Positions 1 to 13,650 are shown, numbered from the stretch's first letter. The stretch is DNA of 64,000 nt from Anaspis maculata (GCA_949128115.1 OX421965.1:53314012-53378011); one strand, 5' to 3'. The notes: generated from the sequence alone by a model not told the origin. Program-made: numbers and translations.

Positions 1-176
1 AGGTCTGGTAGAAAGTGCAATATTATGTTATTTCAAGTTTATCGGGGGCGGTTTTCTCTATGTTGGCGGCGCAATATGGACATCCAATATAGCCTAGCCC
101 TCCTTTGGGAGTGGCAGCTATGTAACAGCGAAAAAATTAGAAAGCTAGGTTGTCCAGTTTGGGAGGAGTTCGATGA

Positions 177-210
177 ACGGACGGACGGACGGACGGACGG
201 ACGGACGGAC
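177..210. repeat. ACGG tetranucleotide microsatellite
   Basis: About 8.5 head-to-tail copies of ACGG. The short open frames crossing it, which read Asp-Gly-Arg-Thr repeats, are products of the repeat and not genes. Confidence 0.95.
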
Positions 211-249
211 AAAGCGGTTGCAATAGCGATTTTCATCAAGATGGAAAAT

Positions 250-1290
250 GCGCTAAAAATTCAATAAGGGGCGGCTGTGGACTTCAGACGTATTTCCGTT
301 ACTTGATTCAGGTTAACCATAACAATGAAATCAAAACGTCAGTGGCTACGTTTACACCGGTGGACTAAAACTGAACTGACCCAAGCACTGACCCAAATTC
401 CACCTAAAGTAATTCTTCTCTTCCAGCGTTTTCACCGGCAGATTTACGCGGCCGACCTATTTTTAAATATGAACTTAAACTAAAAAAATATAAAAACTAA
501 ATTTACTTCAGTCCACGGTTAACCGGAGACCTGACCCAAGCTACTTGGTTCTAATTTGGTCCTTGTCTACGATCGTTTACACCACGTGGACTGAATTTAT
601 TTGAGTCGAATTTAGTGCTTATGTCGCGGACCAAAGCCACGGTGTAAACGTAGCCATTGAGTGACACTTTTCAGGTTATGTGATTGAAAACTCAACAGTC
701 AAACAGACATGTAAGTATTGAAGACTACAGAAATTGTTGAAGATGACCTCATTTCATCGCAAACATGACTGAAATCGTTGTCTTGTGTTTTCAAATGGGT
801 TCCGAGAGATTTGGGGCGTGATATTACCGCAGTCTTCAGTGATACGTTTCCTTAGCTGTTCAAGATTTTGGAGAGGTGTGAATATCGTGTTTTTCTGGAG
901 AGGAAAAAGGAAGTAGTGACGTAGAATCAAATCCGCCCTTTTTGTGATCTACGCTGCCAGTTCGCCGGAACAAGGCTATACAGTTCTTTGAATCGTTGTG
1001 GAGACATCATTCTCCAAGATCATGAAATCTGGGAACTTTCGCCGGAATTCGACCATGCAGGCCTGAGGTCACTGTACATTCTTTGCCCATTTTGATGAAC
1101 TTCATTGCGGGAATATAAGACTCAATCATGAATGTTTTGTGCTCGGGAGAAAAAGCCATATTTTTGGAACTGACACAAATTGAAAACTCGATGACATTCC
1201 ATTCGAATTTTATGAGCATGAATCAAGTAACGGACATACGTTTTACTCTCCACGCAGCCACCCCTTATTGAATTTTTTAATGAACATACG
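250..1290. mobile_element. Terminal-inverted-repeat element, about 1 kb, non-autonomous
   Basis: The left end (about 250-310) and right end (about 1205-1290) are inverted copies sharing AATTCAATAAGGGG, a GGCTG block and CCGTTACTTGATTCA. The right terminus reads as the complement of TTCATTAAAAAATTCAATAA. The same terminus recurs in the small palindrome at 49340-49455, so both belong to one family. The left end looks eroded. No transposase is visible between the arms. Boundaries are approximate. Confidence 0.65.
343..655. mobile_element. MITE with TGGCTACGTTTACACC ends, nested in the 250-1290 element
   Basis: TGGCTACGTTTACACC at the left is matched by its inverse, ending GTAAACGTAGCCA, at the right, giving a 313-bp unit. 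CTGACCCAAGC-like motifs recur inside. There is no coding potential. Superfamily is not resolved, and the flanking direct repeat is unclear. Confidence 0.6.
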
Positions 1291-1299
1291 ATATAAGGT

Positions 1300-4200
1300 T
1301 AAAAGACGTGGTAAAGGAAGAGCCCAATCTGGATTTTCAAGTCCTGGTAAAGTATGAATAATTACCTGAAAACTTCAATTGTGGTAGGTGTATATACTGC
1401 GGCATCGATCTCAAGCTCTCTAAGTTGATTTCATTCAGAGTTATTGTAGTGATAAATAATTTCTTACAGCTCTTTTTAACGAGATTCGCCGATTCGAAGC
1501 GATTGATCGCGTAATAAACTCATAAAGCAGAAGATAATAACCACGAAATCTGATAGGACCGTGGCGTGAAAAGTTAATATAAACCATGGGAGAAAATCTT
1601 GTATACGAAGGGTAAACGTGGAAAATTTAATAAATTTATGGTTTCCAGCGGAAAGTCATTTTGCTCGGAAAGTTTTTATTTCTCTAACTTTGACAGATAG
1701 GGTTATGTTTTACCTCTCCCAACTACACAACGAAAAGTTGAACGTTAACAAGTTATTGAAGTAAATATTACATCAATTTATTACAAAGCCGTCCCAGTTA
1801 CGGAACTGTGCTGCTACTATTGTGTTTGCTGCACGACCCTTTAAAAATTTCATTGACTTTGTCGAACCAACCAGCCAGCTCGACCCACAATCGAGTATAA
1901 ATTTTAAAGCCGTACCGTTCATGAGGCTGGCAAACAACGGGTTGCTTTAACTTATAATATCACGTACCTTCGATTTATTTGAAGCAACAGCCTTTGCTCA
2001 ATAATCTGTATCTCAGGTTTTTTACCGAATATACCATATTCCTCGCGGATTCATGTGCACTGCGTTTTATTTTCTGTCAGGTCAAGGAGCGATTTTATCA
2101 TGAGCTTTTAGACATATGCTTCATTTGTCGTATCTCTCTATCACATGTAATTCCGTAGAAAAGTCGTCCATTCCTAATAGGTCATCAACCATCTGACTTT
2201 GTTTGTCAGTTATTCAGATATTTTTGGCTACTTGGTAGTGGTTGGTACACCTTGCTTCTGTTTGCCCCTTCGCCTTACTTCCGAGTCGGCGACGCATGCG
2301 CATTTCGCTTCGGGAATATTGTATATTCATTGCTTGATGGGCTATATCAGACGGTGACTCCGGTTGTCTAGGTGATTTTCACGTGTGGTTCCGCATGTAA
2401 ACTCTCGAAATAGTGTTAGAGGGGGCAGTTCAACTTATTTTTTCTCCAGTAATGTTATCAGTAATATCAATTGAGAATATTGTGAAAACCGCTGTTGAAC
2501 TGAGCAATGGAAATTGCTCACTTGTTTTCCTTGCATTCTCCTGAAAATAGAAATCGCAATTTCAACTTCATAAATGGGATGAGCTGATGCAAAAATGTGG
2601 AAAGTGACTGATATCAAAAGCGCTGACTTCTCATGTTCTTGTAGGTGAAGAAATTTTCTTAAAGTTTTTGGCATTGGCTGAAGACTTCAATTTTTCAACA
2701 GTAAGAATGATAACGACATGTTGACATGGCTAATGATACTGTTGAGGCTTATGATACAGTCATACATTTCTTCTTTATTAGGTATAACGACATCGAAAAG
2801 TAGTTTTGTAGAGAGTTCCAGCAGTTTCAATTTCAAGGACCCCTCTTGACCTGCCCAAGAAAAAAATAAGCAAGGCGCCCATTCTCAATCGGAAGAGCAC
2901 GGTCTTTTTTGCCATCCTACTAGTTTTCGTGCTTTTGTTACCAACTGCAAGGTTCATCTGAATTTTGGTCACTAACCTGCAGACTTATACTCCCGATCCT
3001 GGTGAAAACGCTCGATTGTCAAAAATTACAGGGGGAAAACGAGGCTACCAACTTTTGTGTTTTTTGAGATATCCTGAAAAAAGCTGATGAATCAGTGGAA
3101 GTGACGACCAACTACTTTGCAATCATCCATCGACTTGAATACTCAATCTGAATAATTGAAAACATATTGCACTAGAGGCGACGGTAGAGAAGGTTTTGAA
3201 TCTCTCCCCTTGGAGGTAATAACTAGGTAAGTATTATTAATGGAGTACGCTTTCATTAAAGGAAAACACCTACTATATAGGTAGGTAGTTAGTTGTACGT
3301 ACTTCCTATTCAGGTAAAGTGTTTGTGCTTGTTCCTTGCGATTCTCAATAAAACAAACCTGGTTTTAATTAAGAGAACGGCTAATCCAGCCCGGCTTTTC
3401 TCGCCAGAGTGAACTCGGTGTTCTTATTAATGTAAAATATGGAAATGTTTTTTTGCTGTTTACATTGTTCTTGATTCTCTACTAGGTACAAGCTACATTT
3501 GCAAATTTACATTACAAAGTACTTTTTGGTTTTTTGGTTGTAATGCTCGTATTTCTGTAGAGGCGGGAACACAGAATTTTATTTTACACTTTGTTTTGCT
3601 AGTTGGCTGTGCTCATCATGTGGAAGGGTCCTTCATAGTTTAGGTTAACCCAAAAGTAAATTGTGCAGTGCACGGACTCAGGGTGGTGTAACCAAAACAA
3701 CATATTTTTTTTTAAGACTAAGCTTTATCCAACTTAGCGATAGTTTTAATCAACATTATGTAAACTCTTACAGTTTTCCGAGCTTTGTTTGCTTCAAATT
3801 CCAGAAAACTGGACGTGCCACAGGATTCTGGTTGTGCTTAGCACGAGATACAGCTGCATCCAAATGTGAAAAATCGAATCATTTGTTTATAGTTTCCTCT
3901 TTAGTTGTCGAAAGATGAGGTCTGTTTTCTGCCCCAAATACCTATTTGAGATGCCAAAAACAATTGTTGTATCGACAGCCCATCTCACAAGCATCTGTAT
4001 ATTTTTAAATTGCCAAACGCCGTGGGTAACAATCTACATAGTTGTGAAGGAACTTTTAATACTTCAGATTTAAAAACCTAACGCAACTTGACGCAGCAGT
4101 TGGCAGATGCACGACAGAAATGATCCGACTATAGTTCCTATTCGTACTAAAATCAGTACAATTTGACCACTGTCACAAGTGGTGTAATACTAAAAGTGCA

Positions 4201-5285
4201 ATATCACGAAAGGCGGCTCATATGAACTGGGACTGGGGTTATAAACTACTGCCATGGCAGAAGGGTAGCGGGTATAAAATTGTAGTTTCGAAGAAAGGAG
4301 ATGAGACACGATGAGCCATAGCGGGTGATGCTCGCTGGAAGTTCTTTTTAAACGAATTTCACTTATCTCCGGGTCGAAATTAATGTTTCATATAAGACAT
4401 AAAATATAGTTTCTGTTACAAGGGAGGCTCCGCCGGCAAAAGCGCGGTTGATGGGAGCCATATAAATTTCGGGAGCAGCGGAAATATCGTCAGTTTGTCG
4501 TTGACGAGAAGCCGCAGCAGCAGTAACTTTGCCATCACCTTGGAGGAGCAGTAATTCACTCTTGTTAGCAGCACACTTATCATTTAGAGAGCTTTGGTGC
4601 ATTTATCCCTACTGCCTGCACCATCACCGACCGCCACCATCCACCCAAGCCGAATAATATACTCCCCTGATGACTTTAGAACTGTAATGGCGAACGTCAT
4701 TTCACACCACTTCCATGAAGTCGCGGAGAGGATGGCCATTATTCAAGAAGTGGGTGGATATGCACACTCGACGTGGTGCTTACAGTGTTTAAGTTTGTCG
4801 TTGCAGCAACACTACACAAGTTATCTTAATTTTGGCGGCGTACGTATTGTTGGTTAATTATCATAGTCTGCGTATTCTGATGCTTGGACAAGAACGGAAA
4901 CTCGAACGAAAAGGAGATCAAGGGAATCCTGCTAAAATTCTGAAACAGTGCTCTGATGCTTTAAAAATTTCAATAAATCTAAAGTTATACAGTTCATCAC
5001 ATATATATTTATAGTACCAACATGAATAGAACACCTGAACCTGAACATGAACCTAATTATCATTTATATATTCATATAATTATATATTATTCATGTTTTA
5101 AACCCAGCTCAAATGACGTCTCTTGTCAAGTAACAAGGGACTGTGACGTATCTAGGATAATTTCAGCCACCGATAAAGCATGAAAATTGCGACCGTCTAT
5201 CAGAAGTGGCCCGGGAACGCAAAAAATCTGGGATAGCTGACGCCAACATACCTCCCTACCCTTCGCCAAACCTCACTGGTTTGTT
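1300..5285. other. Anonymous non-coding DNA
   Basis: About 4 kb without a supported gene. Open frames are short and lack domain similarity. Small items seen are TAGGTAGGTAG-type runs near 3280 and short CCTGAA repeats near 5030. A 20-odd-bp GATGGCCATTATTCA segment at 4732 recurs near 7396. No transposon termini were recognised. Confidence 0.5.
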
Positions 5286-5290
5286 TTCAA

Positions 5291-5620
5291 CAGTAATATC
5301 ACAAGTGCTTAGATTTTCACGATAATTTTGGTCAGGCGATCGCGAGTGCTGATTGTAGCGATAAATGCCCGACTCCGTAGGAGGAGGGCATTTATCCAGG
5401 GACAATCAGCTCGAGGGAAACGCCTGGCCAAAATTATCTGGGAAAATCTCGAGCACGAGTGATATTTTGAAGATTATTACATAAAATAAGTCCGAAGTGA
5501 CAGCTGTCAGATTTTGTTGTTTACATGAATTTTATTCCGTTGCTATTGACAGTGGGATTTAGATAAGTGTATATTATCCTTGTAGGTCTAATAATCAAGG
5601 ACGTTGTATGTAATAATCAA
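5291..5620. repeat. 330-bp hairpin repeat unit, locus 1, copy A
   Basis: Starts CAGTAATATCAC. The first 180 bp or so folds back on itself in three paired blocks: AATTTTGG.CAGGCG with CGCCTGGCCAAAATT, GCTGATTGT with ACAATCAGC, and ATAAATGCCC with GGGCATTTAT. The tip is CTCC-GTA-GGAG. A 145-bp non-palindromic tail follows, containing the perfect palindrome TGACAGCTGTCA. The next copy begins exactly 330 bp downstream. Confidence 0.85.
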
Positions 5621-5951
5621 CAGTAATATCACGAGTGCTTAGATTTTCACGATAATTTTGGACAGGCCATCGCGAGTGCTGGTTGTAGCGATAAATGCCC
5701 GCCCGACTCCGTAGGAGGAGGGCATTTATCCAGGGACAATCAGCCCGAGGGAAACGCCTGGCCAAAATTATCTGGGAAAATCTCGAGCACGAGTGATATT
5801 TTGAAGATTATTACATAAAAGAAGTCCGAAGTGACAGCTGTCAGATTTTGTTGTTTACATGAATTTTATTCCGTTGCTATTGACAGTGGGATTTAGATAA
5901 GTGAATATTATCCTTGTAGGTCTAATAATCAAGGGCGTTGTGTGTAATAAT
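5621..5951. repeat. 330-bp hairpin repeat unit, locus 1, copy B
   Basis: Second head-to-tail copy of the preceding unit, with scattered substitutions and a 4-bp duplication (GCCC) before the hairpin tip. It ends at GTGTAATAATC, the same sequence that forms the junction between the two copies. No open frame of note. Confidence 0.85.
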
Positions 5952-6245
5952 CCCAGAAATTTTTGGTGGTTGGAACAATTTGGTGTAAGGCATTGTTAGA
6001 ATGATTATAAATCACAACCTTGATCTCGTGAACGCCGAACAAAACAGTATGGTGAGCAAAACACGTAAAAATGACAGTATTTAGTGAGGTTAATCCAGTT
6101 GACATTGACTCCGACATCGATGATACTTGACAGATGACAATCACACTATTGACATTTTGCCACAAACTTCCTCTACCTGCAATTACTTGCGCTTGGGTAA
6201 TCGCCGATACTACTCGCTCTTATCGCTCTGAATTGTAGACTAGTT

Positions 6246-6525
6246 CGTAGGCCAATGATCCTTGCTCTATATAGCTCCGTCTATTGCTCTGGAATCTTTC
6301 ATCAGTCCCCCAGCAAATTCCACAATGACTCGGCATACGGCTTCGAGACGACTCCCGAAAAATCCTACATCTTTCGCGTGTATTTCACGTGCTCCGGAAC
6401 GGCGGCACCTCCGCCATTTCGGCTGATCTCTCCTTCTCGGCTATTGGAGTCTCTCATGCTATTTAATTAGATGGCCAAACCATCGCGTATGTTCTCGTAA
6501 CACTGAGATCTGATGCGAACTGTAC
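6246..6525. repeat. Dispersed repeat, inverted partner of 13661-13936
   Basis: About 280 bp including CTCTATATAG, TTCCACAATG, GCGGCACCTCCGCCATTTCGG and ATCTGATGCGAAC. It matches the reverse complement of 13661-13936 over its whole length with moderate divergence. The TATA-like motif near one end is kept in both copies, so it may be a promoter-bearing transposon end or LTR fragment, but no element type is proven. Confidence 0.7.
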
Positions 6526-6539
6526 TATCCTAGAAAAAT

Positions 6540-8217
6540 TACGTCATTTACAAAGTCGCCAAAAAGGAGGTACAAGCATGTAGACTGACAAAACCATAAG
6601 GTTAGCGTACAAATGTGATGTTGATTGGAATAAAGCAAATATACTCTCTGGCGGACGGCCGGAAATGCACAATTTTTTGCAAAACCACTTGATAGGCGAA
6701 ACGTGGACGCACAAAACCCACACTGACGACAGCGCTCGTGTAAATTTCGAGTCAGAAAAGAACGTCAATGGCTGCGTTGCTTTCTTTCATCCAGCTACTG
6801 GCGACCGGCGCGGTGGATCAAGATTCATCTACAGCCAATAAGAGAAAGGCACGCAGAATTCGTTCGCCAGGACAGCCACAGCAAGGTAACGAAACTCTCA
6901 AATGTTAGGAACTAAAACGGCGGGCGGGACTGGACTGGCCCAATCGGTCAAAGTATCAAAAAGCAGATGGGAGCAGAAAACGACGTCACAAAGTGAACTG
7001 ATACGGGAGGACTTCGAAAAGAATTTTGCACTTGGATTTATAAATGTATCAATACAAAATTCAAACTGTGTTCAAACAACGGCCAATGTTCAAAGACGTT
7101 TGCAATATTTCAAAAAAACTTTGCTGGGTGAAGGTATATTTTGCCGTAGCCTATACCATTCTAGTTGTGCTTCAAAATATACGGCGTTATAGCTTTGTAG
7201 TAATATTATATAATTGTTTTGGGTCCGCAACTCAAACAAAGTCTTCATGACTCTATTACTGCTATTTGAATTATCACAGAGAATGAAGTGCCTCAGAGCC
7301 TGAAATGATGCGGACTTGATGATATAATACGATATGAAATGCAGCTCTACGGAACGCTGGGCGAGCTCAAACGCAAGCTCTTCCACACATCATGTCATGA
7401 TGGCCATTATTCAGAAGTGGAGCAGTAGGTACAAATGACGTGACAACAGTCCGTGTCCCATACGTAACAGTATAACGTACACATTGTGTAACAGTTTTGG
7501 TGAAGTTTCAGCGTATGAATGTAGGTGATATCCATCAATTTTTACGATCCGCGGAGCACAATGCGGAACAAGTCGTACTTGGCCGTCCTCCCCGATCCGT
7601 TCATAGTTCATACCTACTTTATTAGGTATAGCTATACGCGCAGGAGCAATAAAAGATAAGTTGCGTGGAATCAGGCAGTTTAAATAGGTATGAATTTTTA
7701 ACTTAATCACGAACTGCGAGATGGATAGCTCGAATTCGGACGGAACCGAGAGGCACCACGATAAAGCCCCATCAATATTGCATAATGCATGAAAAAAAAA
7801 CAGACGAATCGTATTAAAACGTGTATCAAGCAGGAAGTCGTCGGCGGCGGCCAGGCCCCACGAGGGGGTGAAATGTGGCCGGGTCAGCGCGCTGAAGTCG
7901 CAATATTGCGGTCCTTTTGTCCACCTGTTACACGCAGACCGTACTCAACTGGCAACTCGATATATTAAAAGGGAGAAGAACCGTCGACCTCGGCTCTCCT
8001 CTCCAGACGTATTATGCAAATTTCCGCTGTGTCTTTGGAGGTGTGCTTTATTTGCCCACTTGTGACATGTTTGTTGCCAGCGATGACGGTTCGGTTGGAC
8101 AAACACAATCTGCAAATGCAAGTCTGACATTCGACGGGAACGAAATGCACAGCAGGGGCATTATGTAGAGTAGTAGACCGAAACTTGAACAACATCACTT
8201 GCACCACACTGCTCGTA
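6540..8217. other. Anonymous non-coding DNA
   Basis: No gene, RNA or transposon terminus was recognised. Overlapping short open frames on both strands near 7900-8270 are not convincing. Confidence 0.45.
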
Positions 8218-9006
8218 TACAGGGTGTCCCGAAAATATACCGATAACGTTCTAGAGCAGCTTCCACTCATCAAAACAAGAAAAAAGTTCTCATGAACATG
8301 GGTCCAGAAACGCTTCTCAAGGGAGCTACAGGCCCTTAAAGGTGGAACCCTGAAGATGGTTTTTATTCAATATCTCCGAAACCGTGCAGAGGAAATCAAT
8401 CAAACTTGACACACCCTCTAATCTTCTTCTGCCCAACATAATGAGGCGAGATTAATTCCAAAATAATTCACCAGGGTTGGGTCAGGCTGGGGTGTGAGGG
8501 TAAAATAACCCTAACTTTTTTAAATGTGAATTGTTTTTGAATTCAGTAACAAGAAATTATAAAATATTGGAGTTCTCTATCAAAAAAAGATTCCCTTGTT
8601 TAATCTACGATATTTGAGTTTGAATGTGTGAAAACGTGGTCAGAAATGCTGATTTTTCAATTGCGATGTTCAAGACGGAAGAAAAACTATTCCAAAGCAA
8701 CTTCATTCTTGTTAGGCATTCAAATTTTGTTAGGCATAAGAAGGTTATTGAATGTGTCAAGTTTGATTGTTTTCCCTTGAACGGTTTCGGAAATATTGAT
8801 ACCATTTTAAGTGTCCTACATTTAAGGGCCTGTAGCTTCCTTAGGAAGCGTTTCCGGACCCAAATTTATGGGAACCTTTTTTACTTTCCCGGCCCCACCA
8901 ACATGGAGGGAAAGTATTGTAATGGTGCAGAAAAAAAGTTTTGAGATTTCACCGGATATATCCATTTTGAGGTCCCCCAAGTCGATTAAGACCATTTCCA
9001 GAATGA

Positions 9007-9050
9007 TGTCTGTCTGTGGGTGTGTGTGTATGTGTGTATGTATGTGTGTG
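9007..9050. repeat. (TG)n / TATG microsatellite
   Basis: Alternating TG with TATG interruptions, immediately before the GATAACTGCCGAACCGTT block of the surrounding repeat. Confidence 0.9.
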
Positions 9051-10639
9051 ATCTTCCACGATAACTGCCGAACCGTTCATCTGATCGATTTGAAATTTGA
9101 TATGCAGACATGGTTTCGCCCTGGAATGACCGGATTAGTTTTTGGCTGACATCTGTCAAACATAAGTGTCACTATCAGAAAATGACAAAAGCTACATCTC
9201 ACGGAACTTGACTTGCAATATGTCATTTGAAAGCCCTTGAAGAACTGTATTCAGAACAGTTAAAAGTATTTTCCTACCTGTTGTCTGTCAAATTATAAAA
9301 AATATCAAAGTCTGGAACTTTGCCATTTAATTATTCAAAATCTATACGACAGATGTGAACCAAACACGGCAGGAAGCAACAATACTGAAGAATCAAACTA
9401 ATGCTGAAATTGGAGTTTCCCACCGTTTTCCGGACAAGCGCTATGGATTTTTAAAAATTTTCCTAGCCGATTCCAGCCTCGCTTGCCTGTTCCTCGATTT
9501 TTGGCCTATTTAATTTTTTTAGCAACATAGCAACCAAACCGGTAGGTAACTACGTTTTTGTTACGAATCGTATCAATGTCAAAGTGACAACATGAACGCT
9601 GTTCTCGGCAGGTTCTCGGTGTTTTCTTTTGTATCTTCTTGCATCATTTGGGGCAACAGTGCGAACCGATCCTTTGTGTTGTTTGGGGCTCCGTAAACCC
9701 CCTTGTGTTTTCTGTAGTTTTAGCAACTCCAGTATGCTCATTCCATTGACGTATATGTACAAACTGTAATGTGTGCAGTTCCCTAATTTGATTCGGTACC
9801 AGGGCCCCATCCCCATGGTGTCTGCTGTTCAAGGCCCTGATGGGGCCCCCATCTGTGTCTATCAGATTTTGCCGTTTTAGGCCAAAACTGCGGCCTTGTG
9901 TCTTCTTGGGTTCGTTGAAGCCCTCTAGGCTCCTGGTGTCTACGGGTGTCTCATGAAGCCCCACTGAGCCCCCCTTTTTTTTTTAGTTTTCAGAACTATC
10001 GTGCCTTCAGGTGTGGTTCGGACCTAACTTCTTGATGGGCTCGAAGTCTCATTTCAGAGGTCACCACTTGGGGGCCTTGAATAGCAATTAATTAGAGCTC
10101 TGCTTCAGGTTTTCAATCCGCGACTGATTTTCACCGGTTATTTTTCAAACAATAATTTAGGTTGCATCATTAAAGGCAACAGTGCGCCCCGATTGATTGT
10201 GTGTTCAAGTGTTGTTTGGGGCTGCGTAAACCCCCTTGTGTGGAACTAGCATTGCATTCTTGAGATATCACAGTTAACTACCTCTAGTTCTACCATTTGA
10301 ATTATATCATCACCTTGTACCTAGTTCATGATGCGATCGCGCAAATTAAACGGTTCTGCCATGATAACTACCGAATTGTTGATCCGATCAAATCGAAATC
10401 AGGTACGAAAGCAGAAGTTCAGCCTGGAATGACCTGATTAGACTTTGGGTAGATGATTTAGTTTGGAAGCCCTCAGATGGCACATTGGGTCTGGGCTTGT
10501 CTGCCCAAGCTCTAAATTGAAGATATAGAGTTGAAATTTGACACACAGTGCAGAAATTTCTCAGTCAAGTTTGTGTAATTTCATCATCATGTCTAAAGTA
10601 GGAACAAAATAGCATTGCATTCTTGAGATATCACAATAG

Positions 10640-12110
10640 TGGGAGCGGTACGCAAAAGCAAACCGCATTTTGGAGTGCAGTGACGGGATTTTGCATGGGC
10701 GTAATTTATACCAAGACAAGCGATTTGACCCGCAGCACTTGATATTTCGTCCCTTAGGGGGCCAATGGGGGCCCTCCAAATTTTCAAGATGCAAGAACTT
10801 TCACAAAATGATCATTGAGTATCGTCATTTATGTCATAAGTGAAGCTTACGGGTCTATTGAAAATGTTTTCATCAAATGTCGTCGTGTCCGATTCATTCT
10901 TCACATTTGAAAAAAAAATTCTTTCGCTGAGGTCAAAAAAACTGTTTTTATTTTTTCTGCTGTGTAAGGAAACAAAAAATTCATATTTTTTGTTGCGTTC
11001 TCAACTAAATCGCGTTCCGTAAGCCCAAATATGAAGACAGTTTTTTCGAAATATCATTTTCCCAAGAAGAGGTGACCTCTTCAGTACACTTTTTTCAACA
11101 GCATTTTTTTCAATGTTCCTAGTGGATAAGACTGTCAATTTTCGCTGATATGAGAAGCTTGAACTCTTTTCTTAGTAATTTCCATGCAACATGGCTTCAA
11201 AACACACAAGAGAGCCCTGAAACTTTTTTTTTCTGCTGGGCCGTCAAATTTTTGGCATGTTGATTTTGTAGTAGGGGGAGACGCGCAAATAAATAAGATC
11301 TAGTCTAGGCAAATAAAATCTACCGGAAAATATACCTACTCACACCTAACGACTCTGCGTTTTGTTGTACTGCAATAAAACACGGCATGGAAGAATATTT
11401 TCTGTTGAAACCAAATCGCCTGCGCCTGCAGCCTGGATTGGATACTGGTCCGCGTCTCTCCTACTATAAAATCAAAATATCGTAAGTTGGACGGCCCAGC
11501 AAAAAAATTATTTTTTTGGGCTACCTTGGGCGTTTTAGAGTCATGTTGCTTCGCAACTACCAGGAAAAGAGTTCGAGGTCTCCATTCCTGCAAAAATTAC
11601 GAGTGATATCCAGTGGGGACATAGAAAGAAATGCTCTTGGAAAAGAGGCATTGAAGAGGTCACCACTTCTTTGAAAAATACCATTACAAGAAAAATTTCT
11701 TTATAATTAGGTTTAGGGAATGCGATTTAGTTGGGAACGCAACAGAACAAATGAATTTATTGTCTCCTTGCATAGAAGAAAAAATAAAAAAGTTTTTTTG
11801 ACCTCTGCCAAAGAATTTTTTTTTTAAGTGTGAAAAATGAATCGGACACAACGACAATTGATGAAAATATTTTCAATAGACCCGTAAGCTTCACTTATGA
11901 CATACATGACGATACTCAGTGATCGTCATGTGGAACTTGTTGCATCTTGAAAATTTGGAGGGCCCCCATTGGCCCCCTAAGGGACAAAAAATCGAGTGCT
12001 GCGGGTCAAATCGCTTGTCTTGGTATAAAGTATGCCCATACCAAATCCCGTTACTGCACTCCAAAATGCAGTATCGATGTGTTTTTAGGTGTGTACCGCT
12101 TGCACTACAA
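10640..12110. repeat. Long inverted repeat (fold-back), arms about 650 bp
   Basis: The arm at about 10640-11290 is the inverse of about 11440-12110. Shared blocks include GCATTTTGGAGTGCAGT, GGGGGCCAATGGGGGCCCTCC, CATAAGTGAAGCTTACGGGT, GTGTCCGATTCATT and GACGGCCCAGCA. The short open frames at 10561-10794 and 11919-12125 are arm copies of the same sequence read in mirrored orientation and are not independent genes. Confidence 0.8.
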
Positions 12111-12415
12111 CAGTTAGCTTCCTAGTCCTACTTTTCGAAATATTTCATCACCGTGAAAACCCAAGAGCCTGTCATTTGTTCTGTCGGCCCGACAATGGAT
12201 GCAGGATGCTCACTAAACGCTCAACTCACTGGAACTTTTTCAATCAACTTCTCAAATTAATCCCACTTTCCCGAAGGGACGCTTAAATCAAACCCATTAC
12301 TGACGTTCTTGGATACCGCCGGGAAAGTTTTGTGTCGCCCCACAACAGATTTTTTGTTTTGGATGAGAGGAAGCTGCCCTAGAACGTTGTCGGTGTATTT
12401 TCGGGACACCCTGTA

Positions 12416-13650
12416 CACACGCGCGGCATACATGTGCGTTCGAAATCCCTATCTAAAACAAGCCACCAAATCAACCAATGTGTTGCTATGTTTCACCTCC
12501 GCTGTATGATCACATGCCGATTCTTTTCAATAAAACGAATTCTCTCCATCAAAATTTAAATTGGATACAGTGTTTGTGAGAATTCGGAATCAAAGGAAGC
12601 CCGGGAAAGCGGAAACAAAGCGTACGGATAAAACGTGTGTGAAATCGCGAATGCGGGGTCCGCAGCTTTAAGTTCTCTTATTTTAGTGCATTTAATTGGG
12701 AAAAAATCCGCAATTCCTTCCAGATCGCTTCGATGCTGCCTGCAGCAGATAATATAATGACCAAGAAGCTGAATGCCAGACTTCGGTCCGACCACAAATG
12801 AAAAACACAGTTCTTCTGGCGTTTAGATCGAAAAGAAAACCATTTCCGGTGTTATGTTCCTCACCTAACGATGACCGTATTTCGATGACGATGTGAAAAA
12901 AAGACGATGACTAGCTACGTTGTATTGGAAGTGACATTGGGTGACACGGCGTCCAATGGCGAATAAAAACTGCCACGTTGCTGGTTCCCACTTCCCAGCC
13001 AAATTGACACAAGCGGGAATTTTACAGAAGTGAGCTGAGTTTATCTGGAATGGTGTTGAGAGAGCACTAGTGGGGTGTAGAACACAAAAATGTAATGAAA
13101 CTCGGCACAGAGTGGAACTCGGCCACTCGACATTTGAAGTAATTTTGTTCGTTGAGCCAGAAAAATATTGGCAGGCGCTGTTATCAAAACTGCGGCCAAA
13201 TTTAGATATACAAAGTTGGTCGTGTGACTACCGTATCAATTCCTTATATTTCGAGGATGCTGGATCGATGTGCAGTAATCACGTCTAGATTGGAAGAATG
13301 TGCGGCCGCTGCGCTACCATTTTGTGTTGAAGTACTGTGAATGTAGAGGTTTCAGTGAAATCTCGTGGAAAAACTATTTCAAGGTAATGCTCAATTGATA
13401 AGGGCAACCAAAAGTAGATACCAGCGCTTCTCTTGAAGTTGCTGTGTGAAGTGCGATGATGCAAAAAATGCTTGCTCTCAAGTAGTAACAACACGGTCCT
13501 GGTCCTCAAAACAAAGAGTCCCTGGTAAACGGTAATTACTAACTTGATCGTCAAAAAATGAGGCATCGAATTATTCCACGGTGTGTGAACATCCTCTTGT
13601 GAATGAATCTGAAAAACGATCGGCGATTCCTGCCTGCATTCTGGAGCACA
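12416..13650. other. Anonymous non-coding DNA
   Basis: No supported gene or recognised repeat. Short open frames (13070-13288, 13285-13566) have no recognisable motifs. Confidence 0.4.

Larger units (their letters stand above)
8883..12348. mobile_element. Insertion of about 3.46 kb inside the 8220-12413 fold-back element
   Basis: Near its ends lie ACTTTCCCGGC and, inverted, GCCGGGAAAGT. It holds a (TG)n tract, two direct copies of a block around GATAACTRCCGAAYYGTT (about 9056-9150 and 10370-10465), and a pair of TTGTTTGGGGCT / CCCCCTTGTGT repeats (about 9680 and 10215). It also contains a long inverted repeat at 10640-12110. No coding region recognised. End points are inferred from the interrupted arm. 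Confidence 0.5.
8220..12413. mobile_element. Fold-back element with CAGGGTGTCCCGAAAATA ends, interrupted by an insertion
   Basis: CAGGGTGTCCCGAAAATA at 8220 is mirrored at 12396-12413, and both ends abut TA. The left arm (8220-8640) pairs with an inverted right arm that runs from about 8600 to 8882. That arm stops in a T-run and resumes at about 12350 with TTTTTTGTTTTGGATGAGAGG. The intervening 3.46 kb is therefore a later insertion. Without it the element would be about 0.73 kb. No transposase is present. Confidence 0.75.

Noticed and set aside
177..210. Repeat-containing protein (Asp-Gly-Arg-Thr)n
   Set aside because: Translation of an ACGG microsatellite; open in both strands for that reason.
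5291..5951. Hammerhead or twister ribozyme in the 330-bp hairpin unit
   Set aside because: CTGATTG and GGAAAC look suggestive, but no CTGANGA core with matching GAAA and stems was found on either strand, and the twister core was not matched.
10561..10794. 77-residue frame resembling the 68-residue frame at 11919-12125
   Set aside because: The similarity is explained by the two arms of one inverted repeat, not by a gene family.
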